From positions 19,649,001-19,713,000 of the forward strand of contig CM067544.1 in the NCBI GenBank assembly GCA_034509755.1: 64,000 nt of DNA, in the 5' to 3' direction. A program made the translations under genes and the position numbers. Each line of letters starts with the position of its first letter. Within the stretch, counting starts at the first letter, position 1. This document shows positions 32,067 to 43,953 of the stretch, piece after piece. The notes under the pieces were generated by a model. The model saw nothing but the letters and a program-made list of their open reading frames with translations, made no database searches and was not told where the DNA came from. The stretch is from Anisodus tanguticus (lineage: Eukaryota > Streptophyta > Magnoliopsida > Solanales > Solanaceae).

Positions 32067-35000
32067 TTTTTTTTAATTAAATTTCACCCTCTTCAACTGT
32101 TGCTCTGTACTTCAACTAGTGTTGTGTCAAATGATGTATTTGCTACGATAGAATGTAATTTTGTACATAATACCGCAAAAAAACAACATTCAGTGTTGAA
32201 CTCTGATCCTCATATATGGTATTTGGCTTTTATCACTATTTAGGATTCTTCTCAAGTTAATTTTCAAGTCTTGAAATTAATGACACTGAAAAGATCCCCT
32301 ATCCAGTGCTTTGATTAGCCAAATCATCTGCTAATTTATTGTCTTCTCTTAATATATGTGTGAAAATCATCTCCATATTACTTGCAAACTTCTTTGCTTC
32401 CTCAACCCAAGTAACAATATGCCATGGTGGTTTCTAGCCTTTAGCCATAATCTTCTATACCATTTGTGAATCTATTTGAATTATCACCTTGATTAGCCCC
32501 TTCTCATTGCAGTCTCTTAAAGCTTCAGTTTTGCCATCATTTCTGCTTCTGTATTTGTTGCATTTTCAATTTCCTCAGTCTTAGCATCATTCAGATCTCC
32601 TTATTTATTTCTCACACAAAAATCATATGCATTTCTTCTTGGATTCCACCTTGAAGCTCCATCTGTAATGCATAGAAACCAACCTGTTGGAGGAGGATTC
32701 CAACTCACTTTGGTAACCTTTAGTTTTGCCTTCCACCCTCCATCATCTATATCAAATAATTCCAGCTATTTGGTATGTTGCTGAGAGAAGGATTTCTCAA
32801 CTATACAAGTCTTTGTATAGTTGAGAACACCTGATATATGACTCTATTCCCTGATTTTCTCTTTCTATGTTTGATGTAATTTCTTCTTTTTCATAGTTTT
32901 CATAGTATAATAGATGGCACTGCCATGTATATCTGTTTTAATCTCCCAGTCACAGGTGTCAGCCACCATTTCACTATTAACTGGTGAACTTGTAATCCCT
33001 CCATAATGATACCTGCACATGAACAAAAATAGGACCAAATCCTATTAGCAATAAAAGAATTGATGAACAAATGCTGGATTGTCTACTCATGTGGATTTGA
33101 ACAACACCAGCATTTGAACACCATATTGTAGCTCATTCTCCTTAGAACATCATCCAATGACAATTTATATTTCCAGCACCTCCACAAGAAAAAAAACTAT
33201 CTTGAAAGGCAAACCTTCCACCCACATAAACTTATATTTGTCAATCTCCTGACCCCTCAATCTAACATACTCTGATGCTAATTTCACTATAAAGTTTCCA
33301 TTATTACTCAACAATCACCATGATTTATCCATTTCTCTTTCTTCATTAGGGGGCACAATAGTACTTGAAATGTGTTGAACAATCTCCTCTCGCAACATCT
33401 CAGCCAGCTTGCTCCTATTCCATCTTTCATCCTCCACCACCTCATAAACATTTTGAATTGCATCTCATTTGTCTTCTACACATATAAAATATAGAGCTCC
33501 CATTCCAATCCAATTTTCATACCAAAATTGGAAATTTTCCATTTTGGTTTGCCACCAAATCTAATGCTCTATTAAATCCCTTGCATGTAGCATTTTCTTT
33601 CAAGTTTGCGATCCATATTTCTATGGCACAGTCACATCATTCTCCTTCTTACAATATTTGTTACTTAGGAAAGCACTCCATAAATAATGATTTTGTTCTA
33701 AAATTTCACCACAATTTTCAATACAAAGCCAAAGAAACATCATGAAATGATCTGAAGTCCAATCCTCCTTCACTTGTTGGTAAACATAATTTGTGTCATG
33801 CTACCGAGTGTCTGCTCATTCCCCCAATAGTGTTACTCCAAAAGATTGAGCAAACATCTTGTGTATATGTTTAATGATCCCTTCCGGTGGTTTAACTGCA
33901 TATAGCAAATGTATAAGCATGCTTTGCAAAACATGCTTAATCAGAATTGTTCTTCCTTCAAAAGACAATATTTTCCCTTTTCAAGTCTGTAATATGTTCA
34001 TAATCTTCATTAGTATAACATTGAAAAATTCCTTTTTATTTTCTCCTGCTGTGATAAATAGGACACTCAGATATACAAATGGGAAATCCTTTCTAATTAT
34101 GCCAGTTGTTATCTCCACAGTAATGCTAATATCCCCTGGTACCTTTTTATGCATATAAACAACACTCTTATCCCTATTGATTTTCTGCCCATAAGTTTTT
34201 TCATACTTGTCCAAGATTTTCATAATAAGTAACAAAGATTGTACATCTGCTGAGGTAAAAATGATCATATCATCGGCATAGGCTAGATGATTCACCTCGG
34301 GACTCCATTTAGGCATTCTAAAACCGTTAAATTGTGGTACAACATGCAAATGATTTACGTTTCTGAACAATACCTCTGCAACAAGAATGAAAAGAGTAGG
34401 TGACAGTGGATCACCTTGTTTCACCCCTCTTGAAGATTGAAAAAAACCTTGTTGTTGATCATTCACCAAAACTGAATACCAATTATTGGTTATGATTCTT
34501 AATACCATGTCTATTAGTCTTTCTGAAAATTCTAGTTTTCTCAACACTTTTGTTAAAAACAACCATGATACCCTGTCATATCCAATTTCATAACCACATT
34601 AGCATCTTTAGTTCTCAACCTAATGTCTGAAATGATTTCCTGAGTTAAAAGAACATTTTCTACTATGCTTCTATCCTTCACAAAACCAGCTTGGTTTAAG
34701 AAAATTATATTTTTCAATCTGTTCACCAATCTTTGATGTAAAAGTCTTGAAAAAATTATATTCACAAAGTTACTCAAACTAATAGGTCTCATATCAAAAA
34801 AGGTGTTAACTACATTCTTTTTTGGTAATAAGATCAAATTGATATGAGTAATGAATTTGAAAAGCTCAGCACTACAGGAAAAAGCTTTCGCCATATTGGT
34901 GACATCATCTCTAATAATTTCCCAATAGAATTGATAAAACATTCATGTGAATCCATCAGGCCCTGCAACACTTTCTCCATTCAATTTAAACTCCACTTTC

Positions 35001-35240
35001 TTGACTTCTTCCTGTGTAGGCAAAATCAAAATATCCAAATTCTGATCTGCTGTGACCAGTTTTGGAACATGGTCAAGCATTTCAGAATCTGTAGGATCTT
35101 CTTCCTTTGTAAATTGTTCCCTAAAAAATCTGATGCCTTCTTCTGAAATATCTTGTGACTCCTCTAGCCAGTTTCCATCCTCATCGTGAATTCTTTTTAG
35201 CTGTAGTCTTTTCCTTCTTTGTTTGATATATATCATATAG
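32067..35240 (-). mobile_element. 5'-truncated L1 LINE
   Basis: Minus-strand non-LTR element: it starts within ORF2 just upstream of the RT domain (about 35240), goes through RT, a zinc-binding region and RNase H, and ends in an A8 tract (T run at 32067-32074). ORF1 and the endonuclease are missing, which is normal 5' truncation. I could not identify a target duplication. Confidence 0.8.
32260..35236 (-). pseudogene. L1 ORF2 remnant: reverse transcriptase, zf-RVT, RNase H
   Basis: The first fragment (35236-34943) ends LNGESVAGPDGFT. The next (34942-34553) has MRPISLSNFVNIIFSRLL. The third (34562-33981) has SRGVKQGDPLSPTLFILVAE and the catalytic HLAYADDMIIF. A cysteine-bearing zf-RVT-like part lies near 33100-33250. 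RNase H fragments lie at about 32290-32660 (DGASRWNPRRNAYDF, then NKLADDLANQSTG). Frame changes and stops interrupt it. The catalytic YADD survives, but the missing endonuclease and stops rule out activity. Confidence 0.8.
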
Positions 35241-36122
35241 TCATAATAAAGAAAAAATTGTTAGCTACTCAAGCAAGTTATCGAAAAACAAATAAAGAAA
35301 CTGAAATTTAGTAAGACTTGGACGTGTTGGGTTATGACCCGTTTTTTAGCCCATTTTAGGTCAAATAATTTTTGAGCGGGTCAAAGCCCATTTAACACAT
35401 TCAAATTCATACTAACCCGTGCATTTCACATCCCTAATGTGGGGTCTAATATTAATATATGTGGTTGTTCGTGTAATAGATAAACTTGGATTAACTTTTA
35501 TTTCTAGCTCTAACTTTGGCTTTCTAAAGGACTATGGAAGAAGAGTGTTGGATAAGAACACTTTTGTTAATTGATTGTTTTGCAATGTTAATAAACACTC
35601 ATTTTCAAAAGGAAGAGTCTTTCGCACAAAGTTGTATTCTGACCGAAAATTTCCTATCACCTTTTTCTATCTGCCAAAAAAAGAAAAGAGAAATAAATCT
35701 GAGAGTTGAGATGTTATCACAGTATTTCAGGCAGTCAAAAAGTGTTCTTATGTTTGCCTTTTACCTAGCTAATATTTTATACTACCTATTTAACGAGAAG
35801 ATTGAAGTAGTTTTTAAAAGGACTATTAGCTTTGGCTTCATCCTCCATAATACTTTGATTGTATAAATTGGAACTCCCAACAACGTGCCATTGTACTGCG
35901 GATACCGATAACAGACAACAAGTGACAGACAAAATCCAGTCCCATTTGTTTTTAAAATATCCTTTCTGGGGCATCTCCCAACTCCAAGACACAAATTTAT
36001 TGCTAATATTTCTTTTTTTTTTTGTGACAAGACAAAATAACAATTGTCTAATGTTAAACTTCACTAAAATTTTACAAATATTATAAATATAATAAATACA
36101 CAGTTTACTGGATAAATTTATA
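35241..36122. other. Intergenic, possible hAT-like end, no gene
   Basis: 35325-35440 carries 'gttatgacccgttttttagcccattttagg', 'gagcgggtcaaagccc' and ends 'ttcacatcccta', like a hAT-type subterminal region whose other end might lie at 31940-32060 beyond the L1. 35800-36040 is moderately complex DNA with no recognised content. Confidence 0.35.
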
Positions 36123-36335
36123 GTCAGACAGCTTGCTAATAGCTCAAGCAGATAGGTGCAAGTAGCTCAAGCAGACAGCTTGCCAGCAACTTTATGAAAA
36201 GCCTTACAACAAGCTTCTACATGCTTGAAATCAAGTAGCTCAAGCAGATAGCTTGCAAATAGCTCAAGCAGACATCTTGCAAGTAGATTTTATAAAGCTT
36301 CACAACAACTTCCTGAAAAGCCTCACAACAATTTC
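36123..36335. repeat. Tandem/dispersed repeat 'agctcaagcagatagcttgc'
   Basis: Five copies of agctcaagcag(a) followed by cagcttgc or a variant, then two 'gcctcacaac/gccttacaac' units. It could be the end of a small LTR or MITE, but no termini were found. Confidence 0.6.
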
Positions 36336-37574
36336 TTTCAATTCATTTATACATCAGTTAAAAGTTGAATAATAAATCAGACGCTCTTTATATTTGTCTC
36401 TTATATATTTACTTTATAACCTTTATCTTATAACAATAAACATCAAAGAGGCGTTATTTATACTCTTCTTTCATGTTAATTCAAACATAAATTATGTCTC
36501 GCCCGTCAAACGATTTTTAGATCATACTAGTAGCAAGTAACTTATGAGTTTTAGTAAGACAACTTCGTGATTGTGTTTGCTAAAGAAAGGATAATGGAAA
36601 AAAGAAAGACATATTTTCGTTAGACGTTTTATTTCCAGCTTAAAGACCAATTTGTGGGGTTGAACTTATTGGTTCAATTTAAAATTTGTCAATATGCTCT
36701 CAAATCCAATTCCTATACGCTGACATAAATGGGGTGGATTTTGAAATAGAAATTTTTACATGGTTAAGCTACTTTTAAGACTAATTATCATTCTTTTAAA
36801 AAAAAAATTAATTACAAAATACAACAATATTTTATCAATTATAACAAATTTTCCCCATTTCAGGCTCTAATATTCCTCATTTTCTTTCTTTTTCACCAAG
36901 CACACCCAAGTCGAGAAAAGTTCCATTAATAACTATCAAAAAGTTTTAAAGCTTTGAATTCGAAAAGTGGGTTTGAAAAATTATTATTTATTTAGATTGA
37001 ATGTTGTTGCAAATGATTGGGAATATACTTTGGAGTTTATATGTCAATTTTGAGGGAATTTGGTGAAGATTTTAATTGATTTTTGTTCGAATTTGATACT
37101 GAAATTTGAAGGGAATTGATAAATAATGTTGCCACTCCCCCAGATCCCGATGTATAAATAAGTTATATGTATTTTGTGTTTTGAATGTATGTTATTTTTG
37201 TATCGAATGTATCACTGGATATAAAGTGATATAAACACGGCATACAAAATACATACAACAACTTATAATATGCAGGTTGTATCGACCGAATTCTATACAA
37301 TAAAAATTGTATGCAAGTTGTATGTTTTGAACGAATTATATATGTTTCGTAAAATAATTCTCGCTAATTCTCGATAACAAAAGTTATAGCTACTTTCTAA
37401 GAACGGATTTTAGAAACCCCATTGAAATTCTCCGACGTCTCAAATTAGTTGTCGTGGTTACTAAAAATAGTTATTTCAATTATTTATCGTTTTAAAAATT
37501 CAAGGCTTAATTAATTATTTTTCTTTATACCCTTTGTCATTAATGAAAATGAACATAAATAGAGTAAATATTTA
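36336..37574. other. AT-rich intergenic DNA, nothing identified
   Basis: No gene or clear element. 37140-37350 is rich in 'tgtat' words (ttgtatgcaagttgtatg, atacatacaacaactt). This style of sequence occurs inside some plant DNA transposons, but I cannot name one. Confidence 0.4.
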
Positions 37575-37712
37575 ATATAACAACATACCCAGTGTCATCC
37601 CACAACGTGGGGTCTGGGAAGGGTAGAGTGTATGCAGACCTTACCTCTACCTTGGTAGGTAGAGCGGTTGTTTCCTAGAGACCCTCAACTTAGGACAAGC
37701 AAAGCATCCAAA
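37575..37712 (-). mobile_element. RTE LINE tail / TS SINE, reverse
   Basis: On the minus strand it has 'gttgagggtctctaggaaac', 'ctaccaaggtagaggtaaggtctgc', 'cccagaccccacgttgtggga' and the terminal 'tgggtatgttgtta'. It sits at the 3' end of the hAT-like gene and overlaps the end of its reading frame. I saw no clear target duplication. Confidence 0.75.
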
Positions 37713-40217
37713 AAAGAGCATGAATGGTATCACAAAAAATATCATCAGTTCACAATTGTACTCGATGGGTTTCATATTTGGAAAATGATCCATACTAGCA
37801 GCATTGCTTATAATTGCAAATACCTTACGTTCTATCTTACAAACTAAATAATAATTCAAAAATACTTCACTAATGCTATTACGTAGATCATTTTTTATGA
37901 GCTTCATTGAGGAGAATACTCTTTCCACACTTGCAGTAGCAACATGTAAAATTAATGCCAGTTTCACAAGTAAATAAACAAGAGATCAAATTTGATCCAA
38001 TTTTGTTTTTACCATCACAATGGTAAGATCCTTAATCCTCTTCAAGTGGAGAAACTTGCTATCACATTGTCGAGCATAGAAAATGAAACTATCAAGCTAG
38101 TAATTGAGATCTCGAAGTTGGTTATCACCAAACTCACTTTTGTAATACCCGGCCAACTTCATTATTCTTTTCTTGTCAACATTAGAAAATGAATCAACCA
38201 GATTCAAATTAGCCATATCGAGGAGTAAGTCACTAGTCACTACATTAAAATAATTATTGACCTCCTAATATTGTAAATCAATAACCGTATAAAATACTTC
38301 CACATGAAAGTGATGTAAATATGAAACTCCAGATATCTTACGCTTCGATCTTGGATGTCTTCATCCATTTTTCGGAATCAAAATATCATGTTTGCCACAA
38401 AATGAATAAACCTCATCCTTCAAAGATTTCAAACCACTTTCTCTCATTATTTGCAATCTTCTCTTTGCAAGGTTAAGTAATCCCATATCATTGACGATAT
38501 CTTGATCTTTCTTTTGTAAAGCTTTGTTTAATTCATTTTTAAGAAGCAACATTTCGAACATCAAATACAAATATAAAGACAAATTCAAATTCCTGAACTT
38601 TATCCAAAAGATTTTTTGCTTCAAGTTTATCAAGCTTGAGTGGAGAATCTTCTGTCATATCTTTAAGCACATTAGCAATTGAAGAAAATATAATTATGAA
38701 ATTTTCCAAGGTCTTAAAATGAGATCTCCAATGAGTATCACTCGGTCATTGGAGGTCATGTTCTTGATTCAATCATTTTCTAGTAAAAATTTCTCCATCT
38801 TTAAGCAATTGTTCCAACTTCTCTACTTGGTGTTGTCGAAGTAATTTCCTACGCTTAAAAGATGTTCCAATAGTATTCAATACATTAGTGACAATATCAA
38901 AGAAATTGTTCACATCTGAGTGCTTTTTAGAAAGAGTCACAAGTGACAATTGCAACTGATGAGCAAAACAGTGAATAAAATATGCAAATGGAGCATCTTG
39001 TAAAATCAAAGACTTTAGGTCATTTTTTTCTCCCTGTATATTACTAGCTCCATCGTAACCTTGTTCACATACTTTCGATAGACATAGCGAGTGATCCTCA
39101 AGTAAAGAATAAATTGCTTTTTGTAATGATCTTGCACATGTATCACTCACATGGATAGTGCCCAAAAAGCATTCTATCAACTCTCCACTTTTGTCAACGT
39201 ATCGCAAGACTATGGTCATTTGTCTATATGTGAGATGTCCTTTGATTCATCAACTAATATTCCAAAATTATCACCATCCAATGATAGCTTTGATTATTTC
39301 TTTAGCACAACAATCCACAGTATCCTTTTGAATTGTCGAACAAATCATCATATCTTTATTTGGATCATTTTGTAATATTATCTTTCTCACATCCGGATGG
39401 TTATTTCCATGAAATTCCAAAAGTTCAAAAAAAACACTTTTGTATTCAGAATCTTCACTCTCATCATGACCACGAAATGATAATTCGTTTCTTAGGAGAA
39501 ACCTTACCACATTAATCGAGGCATATGTAAGCCCTGGTCACAGTGGTACTTTGGCGAATCAGGCATCACTTCTATTACGTTTTTTATTATTATTTTTGAC
39601 CCTATAACGAATTTGATTATCATTGTTGTCTTTCTCATTTTGATTGACAAAAGAAGATCGAATCTATTGACGTTGATTCTTCAAATCTAGCATCCTATTA
39701 AAATATTTATGAATACTATTTACTGCACCAACATGTGATTTAAGTCTCTTCAGACCATGAATCCGACTCCTAAAACCATCGTATGCAAATGCTCTCTCCG
39801 CTTTATCACGACTTTTAAAATCATTGTTGAAGAAGTAACAACACAAATGAAATACAACATCATTTTTTGTGCTATATTTCAACTATCCAGAATATGGAGG
39901 CTTATACCAATTAGGATTGAATTGACGCATCTTTGTCCCCGAACTTAGTTTTAGGAAATTATTTCTATTTCGATTGATAATGCCCTATCTGAATATAAAA
40001 TCTGCTCACATCATCTTGAATATTAGGACTATACTGACAAATGGGACTTCTTTCTTTGGGATTGTGTTCAAGAGATCCCTACTCAAGAATACGATCTACA
40101 TTTGAAGGACTGTGGAATTGTCTCTCTTTAATTTTACGGAGCTATATCTGAACTAACGGTTGAACGGCTACTAGAACTTGGTTGTCCAATGTACAACTTA
40201 GTCACATATTTATCCAT
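37690..40217 (-). pseudogene. Decayed hAT-like gene, TTF-type zinc finger (ZMYM1-like)
   Basis: Minus-strand start at about 40217 (MDKYVTKLYIGQPSSSS). This is followed by the TTF-finger region near 39660-39970 (RQFNPNWYKPPYSG, then VVFHLCCYFFN) and the DUF4371-like transposase core at 38773-39510 (DGASNIQGEKN, FIHCFAHQLQLSLV). The end is the hAT dimerisation motif at 37800-37967 (TASVERVFSSMKLIKNDLRN). This is the layout of plant 'TTF-type zinc finger with HAT dimerisation' proteins of transposon origin. Many stops (for example just after SDIAP, and at about 39663) and frame shifts break it. No terminal inverted repeats were found, so the transposon limits are unknown. Confidence 0.75.
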
Positions 40218-40267
40218 TTTGATTCCTACAAATTTAAATATTTGTTCAACTGATGTCACAGTTTATC

Positions 40268-40815
40268 ACACACGAATTCATAATAAAATAGGAAAATCAC
40301 ATCCCTTTCAGATTAAAATATAAGGGAATCTCACCTTGCAAATTCATACTAAAATGGAGGAATCACACCCCTTTGGAATACAAAAATAAGGAAATCGCAT
40401 TTTCATAATAAAATAGAGGAATCACACCCCTTTCACATTAAAAAATTAGGGAATCACACCCTTGCAAATTCATAATAAAATAGGGAAATCACATCCCTTT
40501 CACATTAAAATATAAGGGAATCACACTCTTGCAAATTCAGACTAAAATGGAGGAATCACACCCTTTGGCATACAAAAATAAGGAAATCACACTTTCATAA
40601 TAAAATAAAGGAATTGCACCCCTTTCAAATAAAAAAAATAAGGGAATCACATCCTTCCAAATTCATAATAAAATAGAGGAATCACACCCTTTCAAATTCA
40701 TAATAAAATAGAGAAATAACACGCCTTTTGCATTCAAAAATAGGGGAATCACACCCTTCTAAATTTATAATAAAATATAGGAATCACACGCCTTTCACAT
40801 TCAAAATTATAGAGA
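40268..40815. repeat. Minisatellite, unit about 65-70 bp, ~8 copies
   Basis: Alternating 'gaatcacacccctttcacattaaaa' and 'gaatcacacccttgcaaattcataataaaatag' with small changes, directly upstream of the ZMYM1-like gene. Units vary and have no spacer/repeat regularity like CRISPR. Confidence 0.85.
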
Positions 40816-40830
40816 AATATTCATTACCGA

Positions 40831-42600
40831 GCTTGAAATTTAGTGCAAATACGATTCTAGAGGTCCAAAACTTCATGGTCGTTGTGCAAATGGTACTTCC
40901 ACTTCGAAACAAAATGATGACTCCAATATGAAAATGAAAATTTCTCAAATTTCATAAAATCTATAAACCCCAAAATTTAAAAACTCTAATTAACCAAGAA
41001 ATTATCAAAACTCAAAACCACCGAGAAGCTCTCAAAAGTGAAAACTCATAAACCCCAAATTCAGAAACTCAAAAAAAAATTAAAAACCAACAATATTTGA
41101 AAACTCAAATTCAAAATTCAATAAAAGGACCAAAAGGGTGTTTGAAATTCGAATTCAAGACTTACACGACACCTTGTTGTTCTGAGGTTTTTGTTTTGGG
41201 ATTAGAGAATACTACTACTATAGAGAATAGTATGGACTTAATTACGCTGTATGTTAATTAGGGTAACAATGCTATCGAAATTGACCCACATTTTTAAGTC
41301 TTACAAAAGTGACCCACTCCATGATCCTATCTCTCTTGCGCTCTCTCTCTCTCTGTCGCTCCCCCTCTCTCTCTCTCTATCTCCTCCGCCTCCTGCTAAT
41401 ACTCTCTCTCTTTCTCTCTTTCTCTCTTTCTCTACAACCTCCTCTCTCTCTTCTGCTTTCTACTACCAAAATCCTAGATCTAGTTCGCCGGGGTGGCCAA
41501 AATCATCGTCCTCCGCCTCCTGGTGCTACTCGCTCTGTCTTTGTTGCCTCCTCTCTAGACTACCGATGAGTTTCGTTGGTTAGGAATTGGGACTGAGAAG
41601 GAAAGTTCGCCGGCGGCGAGAGATATGGAGGTCGACGGGAAGGGAGTGGCAGAGGCATCCATCGTTGCAGTTGGTGACCATTGTGGTGGGAGAGAGGACA
41701 ACGGGAGGAGGGTTTAGACCATTTTGGTGGCTTCTCTTGCTCTGTCGTTGGTGGTGTCGAAGTTCGTCGGAGAACAGAACTCCGACAATGGTTGTTGCTG
41801 CTCCAATGGTGTTGGAGTTAGTTTTTTTATAATAGTGTATATAGGTGTATACACACCTCTTATACACTATTATACATTTTATACAATACATAATGTATCT
41901 GTCTCGTATAAAAGTGCAATTCTTATTTAAAATCAGTTCAAATTTAATTTTATACCCACTTATATAATATTGTATAATTGTGTGTAAGTGTGTATTTTCG
42001 TGTATAATATTGTATAATTATTTTTTCTAGAGTATATACATACACACTATACACTTTCATACACATATATTCATAATATACCTGTCTTTATATATAAGTG
42101 TATAACATTGTATAAAAATATTTTTAGTTATATTTTTGCGATATAAGTCAGTCAAGCGTAACTCAGAGTGTTCCAACTTTCAAGCTATTAGTTATGGCCT
42201 ATGGAAACAACTACAAGAGCTTCTAATTTGGAGTAAAGAAAGGAGAATTTTTTTTGCCTGTAGTTTGAATTTTTGGTTTCATTGGTTCCCCCTTTTGTTT
42301 CGCGCTTCAGCTTGCCGTCTGGGTCGTATATCGATTTTGCCTTTACGCTTTAGGACAATTACAAAAAAAAATGAGAAAACATTAAAGGCTATTCAGAAAT
42401 TAATTAAAAAAACGCAAAGAATGCTGATTCAAGGTTTTGAACCCTTGACTTTGCAGACTTAACCCAACCAGTGCTCCACTTAGCTTAGATTGACCATAAG
42501 TTCTTCAATCAATATTAGATATATTTTAATAATTATACATATTATATTTTAAATTTAGTCGGGTGGTCATGAGTACACGTGACCCAATTTTAATACATAA
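40831..42600. other. Intergenic; CT microsatellite and 'tatacac' repeat region
   Basis: A CT/CTT-rich microsatellite spans 41331-41447. A GC-richer patch at 41480-41800 (cgccggcggcgag) has short open frames with no known motif. 41835-42120 is full of tatacac/gtgtata words. No gene that I can support. Confidence 0.5.
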
Positions 42601-42609
42601 ATTCACATA

Positions 42610-43011
42610 TGGATAAGAGGGTATGGAGGTCACGAGTTATGGTAGAAAGTTAGTAGGTAGTTGAGCATTGTCTCGATTTTCCTATGTGATATTTGGTGGT
42701 AGTTTGGAGCACCGTATCAATTTCTAATTTCTTTCCAATAGTATTAGCATTATTTACGTAATTTCTTGTTTTTTGTTTTTTGGTACTACATGTTATTTCT
42801 TGTGCATTGGTTATCACATTATGATGCTGAAACTGTTCCTTTTTTTTTTGAGTTCTATGTATTTTTTTTATTATTTGTCATGTCTTCTTTATTTTCGTAT
42901 TGCCTTTTTCAATATGCTTTGCAATGTTTTACTTGAGCCGAAGGCCTATCAAAAATAATATATCTATCTCCACAAAGTAGGGGTAAGGATTGTACACTCT
43001 ACCCTCCCTAA
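42610..43011 (+). mobile_element. RTE LINE 3' tail, left part (split by hAT element)
   Basis: 'gtatggaggtcacgagttatgg', 'aaagttagtaggtagttgagc', a T-rich stretch, then 'cttgagccgaaggcctatcaaa' and 'gtaggggtaaggattgtacactctaccctccctaa', as in other RTE/TS-SINE tails. It stops at the hAT insertion point; the last ~43 bp continue at 47398-47440 ('acttcactgaaattacattgagagtgttattattgttg'). The left limit is approximate. Confidence 0.7.
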
Positions 43012-43599
43012 TAGGGATGGCAATTGGGCGGGGCGGGTGCGGGTACCCCCTCCCCCGCACCCGCCAGAAAATTTTATACCCGCCACTCGTGGCGGGTACA
43101 ATTTCAACATCCATACCCGCCTAGGCGGGTATATTCTTAAATCCACACCCGCTCCACCACCCAAGTGGATATCCGTCACCCGCCAATACCCGCCTGTACC
43201 TGCCTGGACAAACATTTCTCTATTATCTTCTTCTACTCGTTTAGCAGTAGTCAGTTTTTATCTCTTAGGCATCACTGTTATGTTCAGTAAATAACATAAC
43301 GAAACAGATAAAGATAGAGATTTAGAAAATAAAAGAAATGACAAATAAATAGAACCAACAATAGTCAAACTCAAACCAGTAATATTTTCAGGTACACTCC
43401 AAATAAATGGAAAGATTAAAAAAACCAAGAATTGCTAGTAATGGTCCAGCTTCTAGCTGCTTTAACTGCTGGTTCTTAACCCCAAGTGCAACACCAAGTG
43501 AAATAACCCCAAGTGCAAGTGAAACACCAACATAACCAACAATAGTCAAACCAGTATAGTTAACAAATGACAAAAACAAAGTTGATCCAAGTTAGCAAA

Positions 43600-43862
43600 G
43601 AAGAACATCGCTTAGCAAAGACAACAACATCGAAGCCAAAGAACAACATCAGTAAGCCAACAACAACATCGCTATTAACGACGGATTATCGATTAGCAAC
43701 AACAATATCGCTTAGCGAAACAACATCGAAGTAAAGCCAGAACATCGGTAAGTCGTGACAACATCTGTTAGCATCAACAACATCGCTTAGCGATAAGCAA
43801 AGCGAACATCAAGAAGCCGCTTTTAATCACATCGCTAGCAGCGAAGCAAAGAACATCAATCG
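43600..43862. repeat. hAT 1 array A: 'aacaacatcg' words
   Basis: About ten copies of (c)aacaacatcg(ctta/aag) at irregular spacing, between the transposase stop and the left end. Possible transposase-binding or structural repeats (inference). Confidence 0.7.
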
Positions 43863-43953
43863 ACTTCTTCCTCAAGATCACATAATTCCATCTCCTTGAC
43901 ATCACCACCACCTACATAATGTATAAACAAAGTAATTAGAGTCTAACTTCAAT

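Noticed and set aside
40268..40815. Regular repeats that could look like a CRISPR array
   Set aside because: Repeats are AT-rich, of variable length with no unique spacers of constant size, and the window is plainly a plant nuclear genome.
41251..41583. 110-codon + strand ORF
   Set aside because: It is a translation of a CT/CTT microsatellite (Leu/Ser runs).
42421..42480. 'gttttgaacccttgac' as a tRNA or Pol III B box
   Set aside because: No matching acceptor stem, A box or cloverleaf could be drawn around it.
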